In this document: positions 36,802-45,957 of the stretch, piece after piece | Layout of the letters: each line of letters begins with the position of its first letter | Position numbering within the stretch: the stretch's first letter is position 1 | DNA from: Alistipes sp. | Lineage (GTDB): Bacteria; Bacteroidota; Bacteroidia; Bacteroidales; Rikenellaceae | DNA length: 64,000 nt | NCBI GenBank assembly: GCA_017631275.1 | Contig: JAGBTQ010000001.1 | Coordinates: 51,265-115,264 of the forward strand | Direction of reading: 5' to 3' | The notes under the pieces: generated by a model | The model's input: only the letters and a program-made list of their open reading frames with translations | Databases searched by the model: none | What the model was told of the DNA's origin: nothing | Program-made: the position numbers and the translations under genes

Positions 36802-37257
36802 ATGAAACGACTTATATTGTTAATCATGTTGTGTTTGCCTTCAGTGGCGATGGCACAAACCGATCATATAGCTCCGTTGGTTGATAAATACTCGACTAAG
36901 AAGAATTGCTCAACGGTGGTGCTCTCTGGTGATATGCTCAGGAGCATGGGAGCAAATGCTGGAGTTGAGTATATGCAGATGATTGCTGTTGAAGATGTTA
37001 AGCTAATAGGCGAATTAAAATCAGATATTGAAGCCATTGCCAAGGGATATAGTCTTCTAATGGCGGTTAATAGCAGTGGTGAGCTTGTGAAGATATATCA
37101 TGTCACCCAAGTGTTTAAGGGCGAGAATGACAATAAGCGTAAGGAGCTGCAAGAGTATTTGATAGTAAGTATATCTGAGAGTGAGGGTGTGGTGGTGCGA
37201 CTGGTTGGCAATGATATAAAGCTCAATGAGGCGACATCAATACTTGAAAATCTGTAG
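36802..37257 (+). CDS. DUF4252-like periplasmic protein 1
   Basis: From ATG 36802 the protein has 151 residues with a signal peptide (MKRLILLIMLCLPSVAMAQ). The mature part has the DUF4252 outline: LVDKYSTKKNCSTVVLSGDMLRSM, a helix EDVKLIGELKSDIEAIAK and a terminal VVRLVGNDIKLNEATSI. DUF4252 is found in many Bacteroidales beside ECF sigma genes; no activity is known. A possible ATG nine bases upstream is less likely because it would precede the signal peptide by three residues. It is one of three tandem members. Confidence 0.65.
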   Translation: MKRLILLIMLCLPSVAMAQTDHIAPLVDKYSTKKNCSTVVLSGDMLRSMGANAGVEYMQMIAVEDVKLIGELKSDIEAIAKGYSLLMAVNSSGELVKIYHVTQVFKGENDNKRKELQEYLIVSISESEGVVVRLVGNDIKLNEATSILENL

Positions 37258-37262
37258 TTTAT

Positions 37263-37739
37263 ATGAAGCAACTTATTATATTGATAGCCATATTAATTCC
37301 AACTATAACCTTAGCTAAAATTCCTGCAATGGAGCAGCTTGGTAATGAGGCTGAGAAGCAGACTGATGTCGAGTATTTTAGTGCTGGTAGCGTTATGCTC
37401 GGCATGGCTCAGACCTTTGCCAACAAAGAGCAACGTGCCACATTCAAGATGCTTGACAATATTGATATGATCACGTGCAACAATCCGTCATACGCTAAAA
37501 CCTTGGAGCAACGAGCGCTTGCCATTGCTCAGAGTGTCGGTGCAGGGTATCTCGTAACGTCGCACGATGAGCGCGGACGCAACGATGTCTATATCCTAAA
37601 GCAGGGTAATATCGTTAAGGAGGTGATAATCATCACTCACAGCAAAAATGGTGGTTTGGGGGTTACGGCAATGTCGGGAACTATTCCTTATGAGCGATTG
37701 GGTGAGCTCTCAAAACTTAGTCCCCCAAGCAAAAAATAG
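37263..37739 (+). CDS. DUF4252-like periplasmic protein 2 (divergent)
   Basis: A 158-residue secreted protein (signal MKQLIILIAILIPTITLA). It is the most divergent of the three: FSAGSVMLGMAQTFANKEQRATFKMLDNIDMI and RALAIAQSVGAGYLVTSHD, with an insert before the C-terminal helix. The conserved order of a hydrophobic strand, methionine-rich helix and DNID/EDV loop ties it to its neighbours. It starts five bases after the first copy. Its function is unknown; divergence suggests a separate role from the other two. Confidence 0.55.
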   Translation: MKQLIILIAILIPTITLAKIPAMEQLGNEAEKQTDVEYFSAGSVMLGMAQTFANKEQRATFKMLDNIDMITCNNPSYAKTLEQRALAIAQSVGAGYLVTSHDERGRNDVYILKQGNIVKEVIIITHSKNGGLGVTAMSGTIPYERLGELSKLSPPSKK

Positions 37740-37768
37740 TACAATTATTAACTTAAAAAATAGTAGAT

Positions 37769-38221
37769 ATGAAAAGATTTATTGTGATGATTATGATGCT
37801 GTTGCCATTTAGCGCTATGGCATCTATTCCGGAGATCAACGAACTTGCTGATAGATACTCATCAGTAGAGGATGTTACAGTTGTAAACCTCACTGGCGAG
37901 ATGCTTGCTATGGCAGGAGCATCTGGCGAGATCGACCCAAGCGTGATTGAGAATATCGTTATTATTCAATCCGAGAAGGCTCGATATGTAAAGGATGTTA
38001 GCAAACATTTTGACAAAATGGTGGCAGATGCCAACCTTAAATCTATTGCAAATATCGACAAAGATGGTACGGCTGTTAACATCTATCAGAAGAGCGTTGG
38101 TGATGTGATGGATTTCATTATATTCGTAGCTGATGGCGCCGAGGTTGCTGTTATTGACATTTGTGGCAAATTCACAGAAGAGACCTTCACAACTATACTC
38201 GATGCAATCGGCAATATTTAA
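37769..38221 (+). CDS. DUF4252-like periplasmic protein 3
   Basis: A 150-residue secreted protein (signal MKRFIVMIMMLLPFSAMA). LADRYSSVEDVTVVNLTGEMLAMAG and IENIVIIQSEKARYVKDVSKHFDKMVAD match copy 1 more closely than copy 2. The C-terminal strand is VAVIDICGKFTEETFTTIL. It is the last gene of the sigma-anti-sigma-barrel-DUF4252 cluster, 29 bases after copy 2, and is followed by a terminator. The family's role is unknown. Confidence 0.65.
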   Translation: MKRFIVMIMMLLPFSAMASIPEINELADRYSSVEDVTVVNLTGEMLAMAGASGEIDPSVIENIVIIQSEKARYVKDVSKHFDKMVADANLKSIANIDKDGTAVNIYQKSVGDVMDFIIFVADGAEVAVIDICGKFTEETFTTILDAIGNI

Positions 38222-38240
38222 CCATAAATACTATTTGTGT

Positions 38241-38273
38241 AAAAGGCCTATACCGTGTATAGGTCTTTTTTTT
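38241..38273 (+). terminator. Terminator of ECF/DUF4252 cluster
   Basis: The arms AGGCCTATAC and GTATAGGTCT (one wobble) are followed by eight T and preceded by A residues. It closes the six-gene unit. Confidence 0.8.
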
Positions 38274-38282
38274 ATTAATATG

Positions 38283-38313
38283 TTGTATAAATAGTTAAAT
38301 TTTGTGATATTTG
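38283..38313 (+). promoter_or_regulatory. Promoter of capA-like gene
   Basis: TTG at 38283-38285 and GATATTTG at 38306-38313 (seven of eight consensus bases) are 20 bases apart. The expected transcription start falls at or next to the ATG 38318, so the message would be nearly leaderless. Confidence 0.55.
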
Positions 38314-38317
38314 TAAT

Positions 38318-39394
38318 ATGAAATGGCTTGTATATAAAATATTTGCATTGTTGCTACTTGTTTCTGTGTCAACATCGTGTTGTGACAATAAGGCAATTGC
38401 CCTTGACATGCAGCCCAAACCACAGGTGTGTATTGACACGGTGCGCCTTGTATTTGGTGGCGATTTGATGCAACATATACCACAAGTCAGAGCAGCATAT
38501 CGAGGAGGTGGCATATATGACTATTCTGCATCATTCGAGTATGTTGCGCCCATATTTCGTAATGCCGATGTTGCTGTGCTAAACCTTGAAACCACGCTTA
38601 CCACACGTGGCGACTATAGTGGCTATCCAAGTTTTGCTTCACCCGTACAGCTTGCAGATGCAATGGCCGACATGGGTGTTGATATTGCTCTATTGGCAAA
38701 TAATCATTGTTGCGACAGAGGTGGTCGAGGAATAAATACTACGGTTGAGCAGCTTACCAGGTGTAATGTCGGCCATACAGGAGCTTTTCTGTCTAAGGAA
38801 GATTACGATGCCAACAAAGTGCTATACTTCACATCCAAGGGTGTGAGGTTTGCCTTGGTAAACTATACCTATAGCACAAATGGTTATCCTGTGCCTAAAG
38901 GAATGTTTGTTAATATTATTGACAACGAGCGCATTAAGCGTGATATATCAACAATTAATAGAGATAGTGTTGATTGTGTTATTGCCTGCATGCATTGGGG
39001 CATTGAGTATCAAAGAGTGCCTAACGAAGAGCAGAAGAGCATGGCAAGATTTCTTAGATCGCTTGGCGTAGATGTAATCATCGGCAGTCATCCTCACGTT
39101 GTGCAGACCTACGAAGTATCGTCTGATGGTGTGGTATTCTACTCGTTGGGTAACTTTGTGTCTAATCAACGTAAACGATATACTAATGGTGGATTAATTG
39201 CTGAGGTGAACATTATTCGCTGCGACACACTCTCTCGACTGAGTTACAGCGCCAATGCTCACCTCATACATGTTGTACAGCCTGGCTATCGTATTGTTCC
39301 TCGCTCAGTGGGCGATACACTGAAGATGTCGAACGATTCACGTATGCTATATAACACATTCATGACAGATACCGAGCGTCTGCTTAAACATTAG
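38318..39394 (+). CDS. CapA-family lipoprotein (metallophosphatase-like, PGA_cap)
   Basis: A 358-residue lipoprotein (MKWLVYKIFALLLLVSVSTSCC; lipobox Cys at 21 or 22). The CapA/PgsA fold is shown by LVFGGDLMQHIP, NLETTLT, LLANNHCCDRGG, IACMHWGIEY and IIGSHPHVVQ, which are the metal ligands of a calcineurin-like fold. CapA helps make or release poly-gamma-glutamate in Bacillus, but many Bacteroidales copies stand alone and have no polyglutamate genes nearby, as here. It is preceded by a terminator and a close promoter. Confidence 0.9.
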   Translation: MKWLVYKIFALLLLVSVSTSCCDNKAIALDMQPKPQVCIDTVRLVFGGDLMQHIPQVRAAYRGGGIYDYSASFEYVAPIFRNADVAVLNLETTLTTRGDYSGYPSFASPVQLADAMADMGVDIALLANNHCCDRGGRGINTTVEQLTRCNVGHTGAFLSKEDYDANKVLYFTSKGVRFALVNYTYSTNGYPVPKGMFVNIIDNERIKRDISTINRDSVDCVIACMHWGIEYQRVPNEEQKSMARFLRSLGVDVIIGSHPHVVQTYEVSSDGVVFYSLGNFVSNQRKRYTNGGLIAEVNIIRCDTLSRLSYSANAHLIHVVQPGYRIVPRSVGDTLKMSNDSRMLYNTFMTDTERLLKH

Positions 39395-39399
39395 GCGTA

Positions 39400-39960
39400 T
39401 TAAATTCCGAGAATGTTTCCAGTATATTGTACGCTATTGTAGAATGGTGATGATAGCGTAAGTGTCGCACCTCCGTACCTTGAATATATTTCGAGCGAGA
39501 AGGTGTAGTCTGTTGTTGAGTACATCGACGACTCGAATGTTATGTGCCAACCCTCGCTCGTCTTCTCTACATTATAACCGTTTACCGATGTCAAAACATA
39601 GTTAAATAACACGGGGTAATAGGGTGGTGTATAGCCCTTTAGGAATGGCAAACAAACATCAACTTCACTTCCCATAACCACCAATTCATAGTAAGGATTT
39701 TCCAGGTTGCGCATCATGCCTGCTGGGAGCTGTTGCATGGTCTGTGCTGTAAATCTAAAGTGATTTGACCTAACAAGCGAGTCGAGGTGTTGTTCGTAGG
39801 CCTCAAGGCGTTGCGTGCGCTTTTCACGGCGCGCCTCACGCTTAGCTTCACGACTTATTGCGTCGGCACTCTGTTTGTTGCTCTGAGCATCGCCACTATA
39901 TGCCCAAAACATGGTGGCGAGGAGCATGCACATCACGATGATAGTAAGTGAACGTTTCAT
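39400..39960 (-). CDS. DUF4251 secreted protein
   Basis: A 186-residue protein from ATG 39960 (MKRSLTIIVMCMLLATMFWAYSG, signal peptide or anchor; ATG 39966 is also possible). A basic coiled segment (SREAKREARREKRTQRLEAYEQHL) precedes the DUF4251 core: HFRFTAQTMQQLPAG, YYELVVMGSEVDVCLPFLKG, the paired strands SSMYSTTDYTFSLEIYSRYGGATLTL and YTGNILGI. DUF4251 proteins are Bacteroidota-specific and uncharacterised. It converges on capA with only five bases between the stops and stands alone on its strand before uup. Confidence 0.8.
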   Translation of the reverse strand: MKRSLTIIVMCMLLATMFWAYSGDAQSNKQSADAISREAKREARREKRTQRLEAYEQHLDSLVRSNHFRFTAQTMQQLPAGMMRNLENPYYELVVMGSEVDVCLPFLKGYTPPYYPVLFNYVLTSVNGYNVEKTSEGWHITFESSMYSTTDYTFSLEIYSRYGGATLTLSSPFYNSVQYTGNILGI

Positions 39961-40010
39961 AGACATAAAGATTTATGCCTATGTCTATGCAATGATTAAG
40001 CCAAAGTAGG

Positions 40011-41879
40011 TTACTCGCTTAGCTCCAACCAGCGTAGCTCTTTAATATCTGTTGTTGCTATTATCTCCTCGATGCGGCTCGAGATCTCGGTCAGGCGAGC
40101 ATAGTCAGCCGTGCCTGCATTAAGTTCCGCTTCGAGCTTTGCTCGCTCCTCGGCAAGAGATGCCAAGTCACGCTCAAGCTCCTCCAATTCACGCTGTTCC
40201 TTGAACGATAGTTTGCGCTTTGATGTGTCGTGTGTGCGCTGCTGCTGAGCCTTGGGCTGTGCCACTGCACGCTGGGCCTGACGCTCTGCCTCCTCTTTCT
40301 CCTTAATATATTCGCGATACTCGCTATACTGACCCACGAAGTCCTTGATGCGACCCTCGCCCTCGAATACGAAGAGGTGATCGACGCACTTGTCGAGGAA
40401 ATATCTGTCGTGCGATACTATGATAAGTGAGCCCTTAAACTCGCGCAGATACTCCTCTAACACGTTGAGTGTCATGATATCGAGATCATTCGTAGGCTCA
40501 TCGAGGATAAGCATATTGGGATTGCGCATCAACACAGTGAGTAGATATAATCTGCGCTGCTCGCCACCACTAAGTATGTCGATACGCTTTGTAAAGGTCT
40601 CGTGTGGAAATAAGAAGCGATTTAGTAGGGTAGTTGCAGATACGTTTTGTCCGTCTGACGACTTGACAACCTCAGCAATCTCCTGCACGCACTCCAACAC
40701 GGTTTGCCCTGGCTTAAAGCTAATGCCTCGCTGCGTGTAGTAGCCAATGCGTAGTGTTTCGCCCTGCTCGATAACGCCAGAATCTGGCTGCAAACCACCT
40801 GAGATAAGATTAAGAAACGTGCTCTTACCCACGCCGTTACGACCTACGATGCCTATGCGCTCACCACGTGTAAACTTGTACGAAAACTTATCGAGCATCT
40901 TTCTCTTCCCAAACTTCAAATCCACCTCCATGCAGTCGATAATTTTGCGACCTAGGCGCGATGTGGCAACGTCAATCTCTACGTTCGATGTCTTGAGGCT
41001 CACTGAGGCCTTATCCTTAAGATCGTAGAAGGCATTAACGCGGTAACGTGCCTTGCCTGTGCGAGCTTGAGGTGTGCTACGTATCCACTCGAGTTCTCGG
41101 CGTAGTAGGTTGCGCGACTTGTCAATCTCGGCCTGCATATTCTCATAGCGCTCCTCACGCTTTTCGAGATACTCGGTATAGTTGCCACGATAGACATATA
41201 GGTTGCCTCGATCAATCTCCATGATTGTGTTACATACACGATCGAGGAAATAGCGGTCGTGCGTAACCATAAAGAGTGTGCATCGCGAGCGCTGGAGATA
41301 ATTCTCGAGGTACTCGATAATCTCGATATCGAGGTGGTTGGTTGGCTCGTCCATAATTAGGAAGTCGGCATTCTGCAACATCATGCATGCAAGCGCCACA
41401 CGCTTAGCCTCACCACCCGATAGCTCGCTCATTGGTTGATCGAGTCGCTCGATCTTAAGCTGCGATAGTACTTGTCTAATGTTCTGCTCGATATCCCAGC
41501 TACCTGAAGCGTCCATTGAGGCGATGGCGCGCTCCAAACGACTGCTGTCGCCACTTGCCAAAGCCTCCTCATACTCCCTAATCTCGGGCGCAAGGCTGCC
41601 CATGCGAGTGTAAACCTCCTCAAATATTGTGTTTCGAGGATTGAAGTCGAAGTTCTGATCAAGAAAGGCGACAAGGATATCCTTCATAAACTTTACCTCG
41701 CCTCCTCGATCAGAGCTCTCTACACCAGCAAGAATCTTCATCAATGACGACTTTCCCGTACCATTCGGAGCAACAAGAGCTATCTTGTCGCCCTCGTTAA
41801 TATTGAAGCTGATGTTTGAAAATAGTGTACGGTCGCCGTACGATTTTGATACGTTTTCTACCTGAAGATAACTTGCCAT
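40011..41879 (-). CDS. uup: ABC-F ATPase Uup
   Basis: A 622-residue soluble protein with two ABC domains (Walker A APNGTGKSSLMK and GRNGVGKSTFLN; signatures LSGGEAKRVALA and LSGGEQRRLYLL; Walker B DEPTNHLDIE and DEPTNDLDI) and a C-terminal coiled coil (KLSFKEQRELEELERDL to IDIKELRW-like end), the mark of Uup. ABC-F proteins act on ribosomes; Uup also affects DNA and transposon stability in E. coli. It is the last gene of a five-gene run and starts 11 bases after the acetyltransferase. Confidence 0.93.
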   Translation of the reverse strand: MASYLQVENVSKSYGDRTLFSNISFNINEGDKIALVAPNGTGKSSLMKILAGVESSDRGGEVKFMKDILVAFLDQNFDFNPRNTIFEEVYTRMGSLAPEIREYEEALASGDSSRLERAIASMDASGSWDIEQNIRQVLSQLKIERLDQPMSELSGGEAKRVALACMMLQNADFLIMDEPTNHLDIEIIEYLENYLQRSRCTLFMVTHDRYFLDRVCNTIMEIDRGNLYVYRGNYTEYLEKREERYENMQAEIDKSRNLLRRELEWIRSTPQARTGKARYRVNAFYDLKDKASVSLKTSNVEIDVATSRLGRKIIDCMEVDLKFGKRKMLDKFSYKFTRGERIGIVGRNGVGKSTFLNLISGGLQPDSGVIEQGETLRIGYYTQRGISFKPGQTVLECVQEIAEVVKSSDGQNVSATTLLNRFLFPHETFTKRIDILSGGEQRRLYLLTVLMRNPNMLILDEPTNDLDIMTLNVLEEYLREFKGSLIIVSHDRYFLDKCVDHLFVFEGEGRIKDFVGQYSEYREYIKEKEEAERQAQRAVAQPKAQQQRTHDTSKRKLSFKEQRELEELERDLASLAEERAKLEAELNAGTADYARLTEISSRIEEIIATTDIKELRWLELSE

Positions 41880-41890
41880 ATAATAGACAA

Positions 41891-42403
41891 TTATAAAGTA
41901 TTACTTAAATCTAAATTAAGCTCATAAGCCTCGCGCTCGCCACTCTCGTACACAATCTTTCCCACGTGCGAAAAGCCGAGTCGCTGCATCATGTCAAGCA
42001 TACGAATATTGCCCTTGTGTGTGTCAATACGAAATGCCGATATACTATGCTCACGAGCAATGTGTGCGGCGTGCTGCATGAGTCGTAGTGCGATGCCTTG
42101 GCGACGAGCTGAGCCATCAACGCACAATCGGTGAACAACCACATATTTGTCGCTCGTGCGCCATAAATCTGCTATCTGCTCATAAGCTTGCTCACCCGCA
42201 AGCACAATAGCTGCATATCCCAACACATAGTCACCATTCGTAACTATGTATCCCACACCTTGCCTAATATCCTCGTCAATATCCTCGATTCTAGGGTAGC
42301 CATCTTGCCACTGGTCGATGCCGAGCTCACACAGAGCTTGCTGGGCACTGCGAACAATGCCCATAATCGACTCTATATCGCCAATGGTAGCCTTGCGAAT
42401 CAT
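41891..42403 (-). CDS. GNAT-family N-acetyltransferase
   Basis: A 170-residue enzyme with the acetyl-CoA motif A: VVHRLCVDGSARRQGIALRLMQHA, then a motif B-like IRMLDMMQRLGFSHVGKI. The start ATIGDIESIMGIVRSAQ is typical. The acceptor is unknown and could be a protein N-terminus or a small amine. The start overlaps the permease stop by four bases and the next gene is uup, so it lies within the DUF4836 operon. Confidence 0.85.
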   Translation of the reverse strand: MIRKATIGDIESIMGIVRSAQQALCELGIDQWQDGYPRIEDIDEDIRQGVGYIVTNGDYVLGYAAIVLAGEQAYEQIADLWRTSDKYVVVHRLCVDGSARRQGIALRLMQHAAHIAREHSISAFRIDTHKGNIRMLDMMQRLGFSHVGKIVYESGEREAYELNLDLSNTL

Positions 42404-43584
42404 CGTTTACGAGAGATCTCTACAATCTTGCGACGGATAATGCCAATGTTAAAGATGATTATGCCAACCATCAGTGCAAGGCCGCATACAATTGTGAGCG
42501 CCATGGTTCCATGAATCTCTCTACCAGTTGACTCTGCAAGATAGTCGATGTACAAGAGTCGCATTCGAGAGATTATCCATACGCTGAGTATCATAATAGA
42601 TACGCTTAGCACAACGGCTATTACGTTGTATGGGCGTGCTACGGCCGATGTGGTGTAGCCGATGAGTCGTAGATTTTCGAGCTTCTCGATGTTCTTCTGT
42701 AGTAGTAGATATATACTCAAGGTTAATATAATCAATGACAATAGGCTGAATACCAAGCCAATAAATATGATTACGCCAACACCTACGCGAAGTAAGAATA
42801 GTGCCTTGCTGCTCTCTGCTGGCTTCTCCTCAGGGACATAGCCATGCTCTTTGAAGTAGCTCAACAATGCTGGGTCGCTAGGGTTTACCACCTCGATAAT
42901 AAGTCGCGAAATATCTACCTGCTCGTTCTTGGCAAAGCGCTTATTCGACCATGTAATAAAGTCGTAGGGCACAAGAATGGTATTTAGTCTATCAGAGAAT
43001 CCAACCACCTTGCCTGTGAAAGTCTGACTATTGCCATCGCCTGAGAGTTTAAGCTCAAGTTCAATGTCTTTCATCATACTCTCAGTGATTTGCGGTAGCA
43101 TATCTGAAGTTTGACTAAAGCCAAAGTTGTAGAGGTTGAGATAGTTGCGCGGAATGACGATAGGTATCTTGTTTTTCGATGGCTTGAACTTCCACTCTTT
43201 GCTCTTGACATCCATAAACTCGTTAGGTATTGCCTCAAAGAACATGAGTGTAGAGAGTGCCTGGCCATTGATGTTAATGCCGCCATATACCTGATACTGT
43301 GCAGGGGTAAACTCTCCAAGACGCAATGTGAATGGCTGTGCCTTGAGCTCCTCAATTTCTTCGGGGCTAAACACGGCCTTGCTATTTACGCGCTTTACAG
43401 GTTTTGATATCACCACATAGTCGTTGCCTACAAGAGCATTTTCGCCCGATACCAATGGGCGCAAGTCGGTATATACCTGCACACCAGCAAGTATTACAAC
43501 CATGCCTATGAGGTTGGCAATGAAAAATATACCCAACTCAAATAGACTAATGTGCTTTCTTAGAAGTTTCCAAATTAGTCTCAT
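42400..43584 (-). CDS. FtsX/MacB-like ABC permease
   Basis: A 394-residue membrane protein: helix 1 at about residues 17-37, a large periplasmic domain (40-260) and three further helices (about 275-305, 320-345, 360-385). This is the type VII permease plan (FtsX, MacB, LolC), used for lipoprotein release, toxin export or cell-wall hydrolase activation. The loop region EKLENLRLIGYTTSAVARPYNV resembles the cytosolic coupling loop. It overlaps its ATPase by four bases. The cargo is unknown, but its DUF4836 lipoprotein neighbour is a possible partner. Confidence 0.8.
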   Translation of the reverse strand: MRLIWKLLRKHISLFELGIFFIANLIGMVVILAGVQVYTDLRPLVSGENALVGNDYVVISKPVKRVNSKAVFSPEEIEELKAQPFTLRLGEFTPAQYQVYGGININGQALSTLMFFEAIPNEFMDVKSKEWKFKPSKNKIPIVIPRNYLNLYNFGFSQTSDMLPQITESMMKDIELELKLSGDGNSQTFTGKVVGFSDRLNTILVPYDFITWSNKRFAKNEQVDISRLIIEVVNPSDPALLSYFKEHGYVPEEKPAESSKALFLLRVGVGVIIFIGLVFSLLSLIILTLSIYLLLQKNIEKLENLRLIGYTTSAVARPYNVIAVVLSVSIMILSVWIISRMRLLYIDYLAESTGREIHGTMALTIVCGLALMVGIIIFNIGIIRRKIVEISRKR

Positions 43585-44225
43585 AGGCTCAAAATTTTAT
43601 TATACTCCATATCCATGTGTTTACCTATCGACGTGGCGATAATGCCTGCACCCTGACGTGTTGCCTCACGAATGATTATATCGCGCATCACCTCGCTATT
43701 GCGGTCGTCGAGGTGTGATATTGGCTCGTCGAGTAACAGGAAGTTAAATGGCTGACACAGTGCCCTAATAAGTGCCACGCGCTGCTGCTGACCATATGAT
43801 AGGTGGTCGGCACGTGTCTTTAGCTTGTCGGCAATACCCAACTCCTCGAACCAGCCCTTGATAATTCTGGTTGGCTGAGTCTTAGTGAGTCTATTCTTAA
43901 TCTCTACATTCTCCAAAGCAGTAAGCTCGCCAAAGAGCTTAAGATCCTGGAACAAGATGCTCAGCATCGACTGACGTATCATACACCAGTCATGAGAAGA
44001 AAGTGTTAGAATGTTCTGATCGTTAAATAGAATATCGCCACGATAGTCGCCTCGCTGACCATATATGTAGCTTAGGAGCGACGATTTTCCTGTGCCTGAG
44101 TCGGCCTTGATTAGGTAGCGCTTGCCCTGCTCAAACTCAACGTCAGAGAGCCACACCTCAGAGCGCAACTCCTTGTTTGAAGCAAATATCTCGGGCACCA
44201 CGCCTTTGAGTTTAATAGTATTCAT
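43581..44225 (-). CDS. ABC transporter ATPase (LolD/MacB/FtsE type)
   Basis: A 214-residue ATPase with Walker A KADSGTGKSSLLSYI, signature LSYGQQQRVALIRAL and Walker B FLLLDEPISHLDD. The ABC signature reads LSYGQ rather than LSGGQ, a common tolerated change. Its pairing with the FtsX-like permease (four-base overlap) indicates a type VII ABC complex. Translation is coupled to the DUF4836 gene through a TAATG overlap. Confidence 0.9.
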   Translation of the reverse strand: MNTIKLKGVVPEIFASNKELRSEVWLSDVEFEQGKRYLIKADSGTGKSSLLSYIYGQRGDYRGDILFNDQNILTLSSHDWCMIRQSMLSILFQDLKLFGELTALENVEIKNRLTKTQPTRIIKGWFEELGIADKLKTRADHLSYGQQQRVALIRALCQPFNFLLLDEPISHLDDRNSEVMRDIIIREATRQGAGIIATSIGKHMDMEYNKILSL

Positions 44226-45805
44226 TAGTTAAATGCTAAATCGTAACACAATTCAATAATATTCTGCAGCGCGTTCTTTGACTTGTTGCGAGTTACAATC
44301 ATTAGTTCACCACGCATGGTGTCATCTTTACCACTAAGGGTAATATATGTCTTATCAATCGACGAAATAAGCCTCTTGGCGTTATCAATATCTGTTGGAT
44401 TATTGATGTTGTTAAGTATAACCTTCAGAGCTGTTCTGCCATATCCTGACTTAAACAATCGGTCGAAGTCGACCATTGCAAATAGGTAGCTACCAACAAC
44501 ATTGTTAAACCACTCTTGGTCGGCTGCAGACTCCTTTTTAATGCTGCCATCATTGTTTACACCAACATAGAATAGTTTCTCTTCTTGTGCAATAGTTAGC
44601 CTATTTCCGAATGCCTCGATGCTATAGCCACTCTTCTGCTTAGTGAGGAAATTGCCAGCATAGGTATCTATATTTTTCATGATGTAATCATCGGTAACCT
44701 CGGTAGCAAACAGTGCGTCGGCAGATGTGAATAGTATTCGCTTGTCGCCCAATGCATCCTCCGAAATTGTGCCATCGGCATCGGTTAAGGCAAATAATAG
44801 GTCGCCACTAATCGAGGCAATAACACCCAATGCAACATTCTTATAAATGCTAAACTCGTTGCTACTACCGCCCATTGACTTCATTGCAGTGTCAATAGCT
44901 ATATTTGCCAACTCTGCAAACGCCTCGCCATTAACTCCTACATTAAGCAGCGCGATAGGTGATGGGGTTAATCTGCTCAAGCCTTGTCCATTAGCCTCTT
45001 TAAATAGTCTTGAAACCTCCTCGCTAACACCTGCAACATTTGCACTATAACTAAGACTGCCTTGGTCAAATGAAAGACCAGTAACTACGGTTGCATTCTC
45101 GCTGAAATACTCCGATAGATCAACCTCGTCTGCCTCATCTTCTGACTCCTCTTTATATGAAGAGTTTGCTAAATTGTAGCTCTCGTTGATATCGAAATAT
45201 AGAGCTACATCGTAGCCAACAAATCTGGACAGGTCGGCTGGAGCATACTTCATGTGCTTAAGCAATACGCTACGTAAGTCACACTCTTTGTCCTCTGATC
45301 CGATTGCCACTAAGCGCTTGTCATCGTAGCCAACAATTACACCTTCGCTATCAATCTTGATGATTCGCTTGTTGCCCTCAATTTGAAGATTTGCATCGTC
45401 AAAATCATCTGCTAGAGTCTTAAAAAAGTCATCAATGACTGGTGCTGACTCAACTTCAATAGAGGCAATGGCACTATACTTATTTACATCATCAACATAC
45501 TCACCAAAAGCAACATAAATAGGCTTATCTAAATTAAAGCCCGATGTCTTAGGGTTGCGCATGATGTTTTTGAGAATAGTCACCTCTTTCTTATGTTCGC
45601 TACCAAGGCTATCCAGTTCCTTTTCGAGCTTATCGAGATTCATATCGGCAATACCACTCTTTGAGTGTAGCTCGCCAATATTTGCATAAACCACAGCGGT
45701 TGCTCCGTCCCATATTGGTTCGGGTGTAGGCGTTTTATCTGCACACGATAGAGCTAACACTGCAACCAGTGCCATTAGCAATATCTTAGTAATATGATTC
45801 TTCAT
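44225..45805 (-). CDS. DUF4836 lipoprotein
   Basis: From ATG 45805 the protein has 526 residues with a lipoprotein signal (MKNHITKILLMALVAVLALSC; Cys at 21); a start at 45814 would add three residues. The mature part is the DUF4836 architecture with repeated alpha/beta segments (AVVYANIGELHSKSGI, KPIYVAFGEYVDDVNKY, YLFAMVDFDRLF). Members are Bacteroidota-specific and of unknown function. It heads an operon with an ABC pair, a GNAT enzyme and uup. A canonical promoter lies just upstream. Confidence 0.85.
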   Translation of the reverse strand: MKNHITKILLMALVAVLALSCADKTPTPEPIWDGATAVVYANIGELHSKSGIADMNLDKLEKELDSLGSEHKKEVTILKNIMRNPKTSGFNLDKPIYVAFGEYVDDVNKYSAIASIEVESAPVIDDFFKTLADDFDDANLQIEGNKRIIKIDSEGVIVGYDDKRLVAIGSEDKECDLRSVLLKHMKYAPADLSRFVGYDVALYFDINESYNLANSSYKEESEDEADEVDLSEYFSENATVVTGLSFDQGSLSYSANVAGVSEEVSRLFKEANGQGLSRLTPSPIALLNVGVNGEAFAELANIAIDTAMKSMGGSSNEFSIYKNVALGVIASISGDLLFALTDADGTISEDALGDKRILFTSADALFATEVTDDYIMKNIDTYAGNFLTKQKSGYSIEAFGNRLTIAQEEKLFYVGVNNDGSIKKESAADQEWFNNVVGSYLFAMVDFDRLFKSGYGRTALKVILNNINNPTDIDNAKRLISSIDKTYITLSGKDDTMRGELMIVTRNKSKNALQNIIELCYDLAFN

Positions 45806-45833
45806 CTTATTCATAACTGTCGTTATAACTCCA

Positions 45834-45864
45834 CAAATATATAAAATATTTTCCGAATATTCAA
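45834..45864 (-). promoter_or_regulatory. Promoter of DUF4836-ABC-GNAT-uup operon
   Basis: TATATTTG (45841 to 45834) and TTG (45864 to 45862) on the minus strand are 20 bases apart. The predicted start near 45828 leaves a leader of about 20 bases before the gene. Confidence 0.75.
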
Positions 45865-45913
45865 TTAATATCTATTAAGTATTGGTACGTATGCAATGTA
45901 ACGAAATATTTTG

Positions 45914-45921
45914 TATATTTG
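45914..45921 (+). promoter_or_regulatory. -7 box of cysteate synthase gene
   Basis: TATATTTG is a perfect -7 consensus. A TTG at 45882-45884 is too far upstream for the usual 19-20-base spacing, so the -33 part is weak. Transcription near 45927 supports translation from ATG 45958 rather than 45934. Confidence 0.5.
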
Positions 45922-45957
45922 CACGATAGATAGATGTGCACAAAAATTAGACTAAAT

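Noticed and set aside
38318-39394. Poly-gamma-glutamate capsule operon
   Set aside because: The CapA-like gene stands alone between unrelated genes, with no capB or capC homologue in the window.
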